Of a stretch of 64,000 nt of DNA, positions 62,681 through 64,000 are shown in pieces. This DNA is from Sclerodactyla briareus (lineage: Eukaryota; Echinodermata; Holothuroidea; Dendrochirotida; Sclerodactylidae). The first letter of the stretch is position 1, and each line of letters opens with the position of its first letter. The position numbers were made by a program, and so were the translations under genes. The notes under the pieces are model-generated. The model worked only from the letters and a program-made list of their open reading frames with translations. It was not told where the DNA came from and did no database searches. The stretch covers positions 426,001 to 490,000 of the forward strand of contig JAODTK010004521.1 of assembly GCA_026419785.1 (NCBI GenBank), given 5' to 3'.

Positions 62681-64000
62681 CGGATCCCGGCGCACGCCCG
62701 CTGCGGAATCGTCATCGGGGACTGAAATGTTCATGGTGATTCAAGTCATTCATAGGTCTTCAATTATACCAGACTTGACGTTTCCCTAAGTAATAGCGAT
62801 GTGAGTCAGGAAAAAAATGTAAACAGAGAAATAGAAGTCGAGTTTGGGGGATGACGGACTATTTCAAGACATTTAAAGTAATTTTCTCTTTGAGAAATTA
62901 CAGGCAGGATATTCAGGCTTGGTAATGCGGCCGCCTTACTTAAAGCATCAGGAAGCGCCGGGTTGTGAAACGCGCCAACCGATGGTGTTCCCTAGTTATT
63001 GCCCGTCGAGCGTTATAAAGACAATATATGGGTACATGAAAAGGGGGAGGCATGGGAGATTACAATGGTATAAAGGGCACACCCACAATTTAGATTTTTT
63101 AAACCGGTGCTCCGTCATTCGTTTGATCACTTCAATTGCCAATTGTCACCAAAACTGTGACCTACGGAAGGGGCGATCTCCAGAATAAAACAAATGTGAT
63201 GAGGAAAGGATGATAGATAAGTACATGAACGGATGAAAAATGTTAACCTATTAAACATACTGCTGGCTGCGGTGACACTTTATTCGTGTAGAGGTCCAGT
63301 GTATTTGTTTTTTCCGTACATACTCAGATTATCTGGGTCGATGTATTGATGTTTTTTTTCCTTATTAAATGGTTTTAGTCGACTGATAATTAGCTAATTT
63401 AAGCATGGTGACTCGAACGAAAAATGGTCACTTGATCAGTAACAACTGTGCAGCAAGGCGACGTTAATTTTGTATACAAATTCACAGTATAGCAGGGGCG
63501 TGGTTGTAGCTACTCAGTTCCCTGAGGTAGGTACATATATGAGGGCTGAACTCAACAACCAGGGGTATGCGTTCGGTGACAGCCCTTCCTTGTAGGATAG
63601 TAAAAATCGTTGCGTGCACATTATGGCTTTTCTGGATGGCCGCTCTAATTATTGCCGTAGGGTACCCTTTGTACAAGAAGTTACTGTGCGAGGCGGCCCG
63701 ATTCAATGACGTAGTCATCAGTCTCAGAGCAAATTCGACAAAGCCTAAGGCACTGACTGTGAAACAATAGATTCTTCAAACTGGTGGGGTGTGGCACTGT
63801 TGAAATTCAAAAACTGATGGTTGTCAGTGGTCTATAATAACTATGGTGGTAGGGCGTTGGATTTTCGCGGTCGAGAACATCTAAAAATGAATTTCGATAT
63901 TTCGGGAAATTGTGGCATGTTATTTGATTCTTCAAGCGTGTCGCTGCCATGGGGCTAATTAAGAAATGTCGTCGTGACCTGTAGTAGTGGATGGTTTGTA
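62570..64000. other. No gene recognised; A29 tract
   Basis: An uninterrupted A-run of 29 bases lies at 62652-62680 and could be the poly(A) tail of a short retroposed sequence starting near 62580. A 67-codon plus frame at 63567-63770 has one hydrophobic stretch (TLWLFWMAALIIAVGYPLY) but no other support. Nothing else was recognised. Confidence 0.45.

Overview
This looks like nuclear DNA from an animal, most likely a marine invertebrate. It is AT-rich and gene-poor, without operon structure. It is full of decayed non-LTR retrotransposons, a TA-flanked MITE, minisatellites, microsatellites and long homopolymers. An echinoderm or other invertebrate deuterostome would fit, but nothing here proves the group. 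Most open frames are short and arise by chance or sit inside repeats.

The one convincing host gene is an intronless rhodopsin-family receptor on the minus strand (about 55018-56120). It resembles the urotensin II / somatostatin receptor group. Its start, N-glycosylation sites, seven membrane segments, extracellular-loop cysteines and C-tail can all be followed, but only by changing frame about seven times. The same one-base indel texture appears between the two copies of a duplicated block, so part of the damage may be uncorrected long-read error.

Layout. 1-14.7 kb: unannotatable DNA with a minus-strand LINE remnant (7.5-8.45 kb), tRNA-like SINE scraps and pieces of a dispersed tandem-subrepeat family. 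14.7-16.8 kb: a LINE of L2/CR1 type. 16.65-27 kb: a direct tandem duplication of a roughly 5.2 kb block whose left breakpoint lies inside that LINE; each copy holds LINE 3' pieces, a palindromic minisatellite and a cluster of TTACGCG motifs. 27-45 kb: mostly unannotatable, with a four-copy ~165-bp array, a Ty3/Gypsy reverse-transcriptase fossil (33.6-33.9 kb), another LINE fragment (37.6-38.1 kb) and a GC-rich segment of uncertain nature (38.9-40.3 kb). 45.3-46.4 kb: the fullest copy of the dispersed family. 47.6-48 kb: a fold-back repeat. 49.4-51.7 kb: an AT-rich degenerate repeat field with a more GC-rich block inside it. 55-56.1 kb: the receptor. 57.45-57.97 kb: the MITE. 58.4-58.9 kb: a minisatellite that reverses direction. 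59.6-62.6 kb: a second long LINE.

I see no gene cluster acting as a pathway and no clear new biological system. The best leads are the receptor, the tandem duplication (real or an assembly artefact), the conserved TTACGCG cluster, and the dispersed family with its hairpin-like head.
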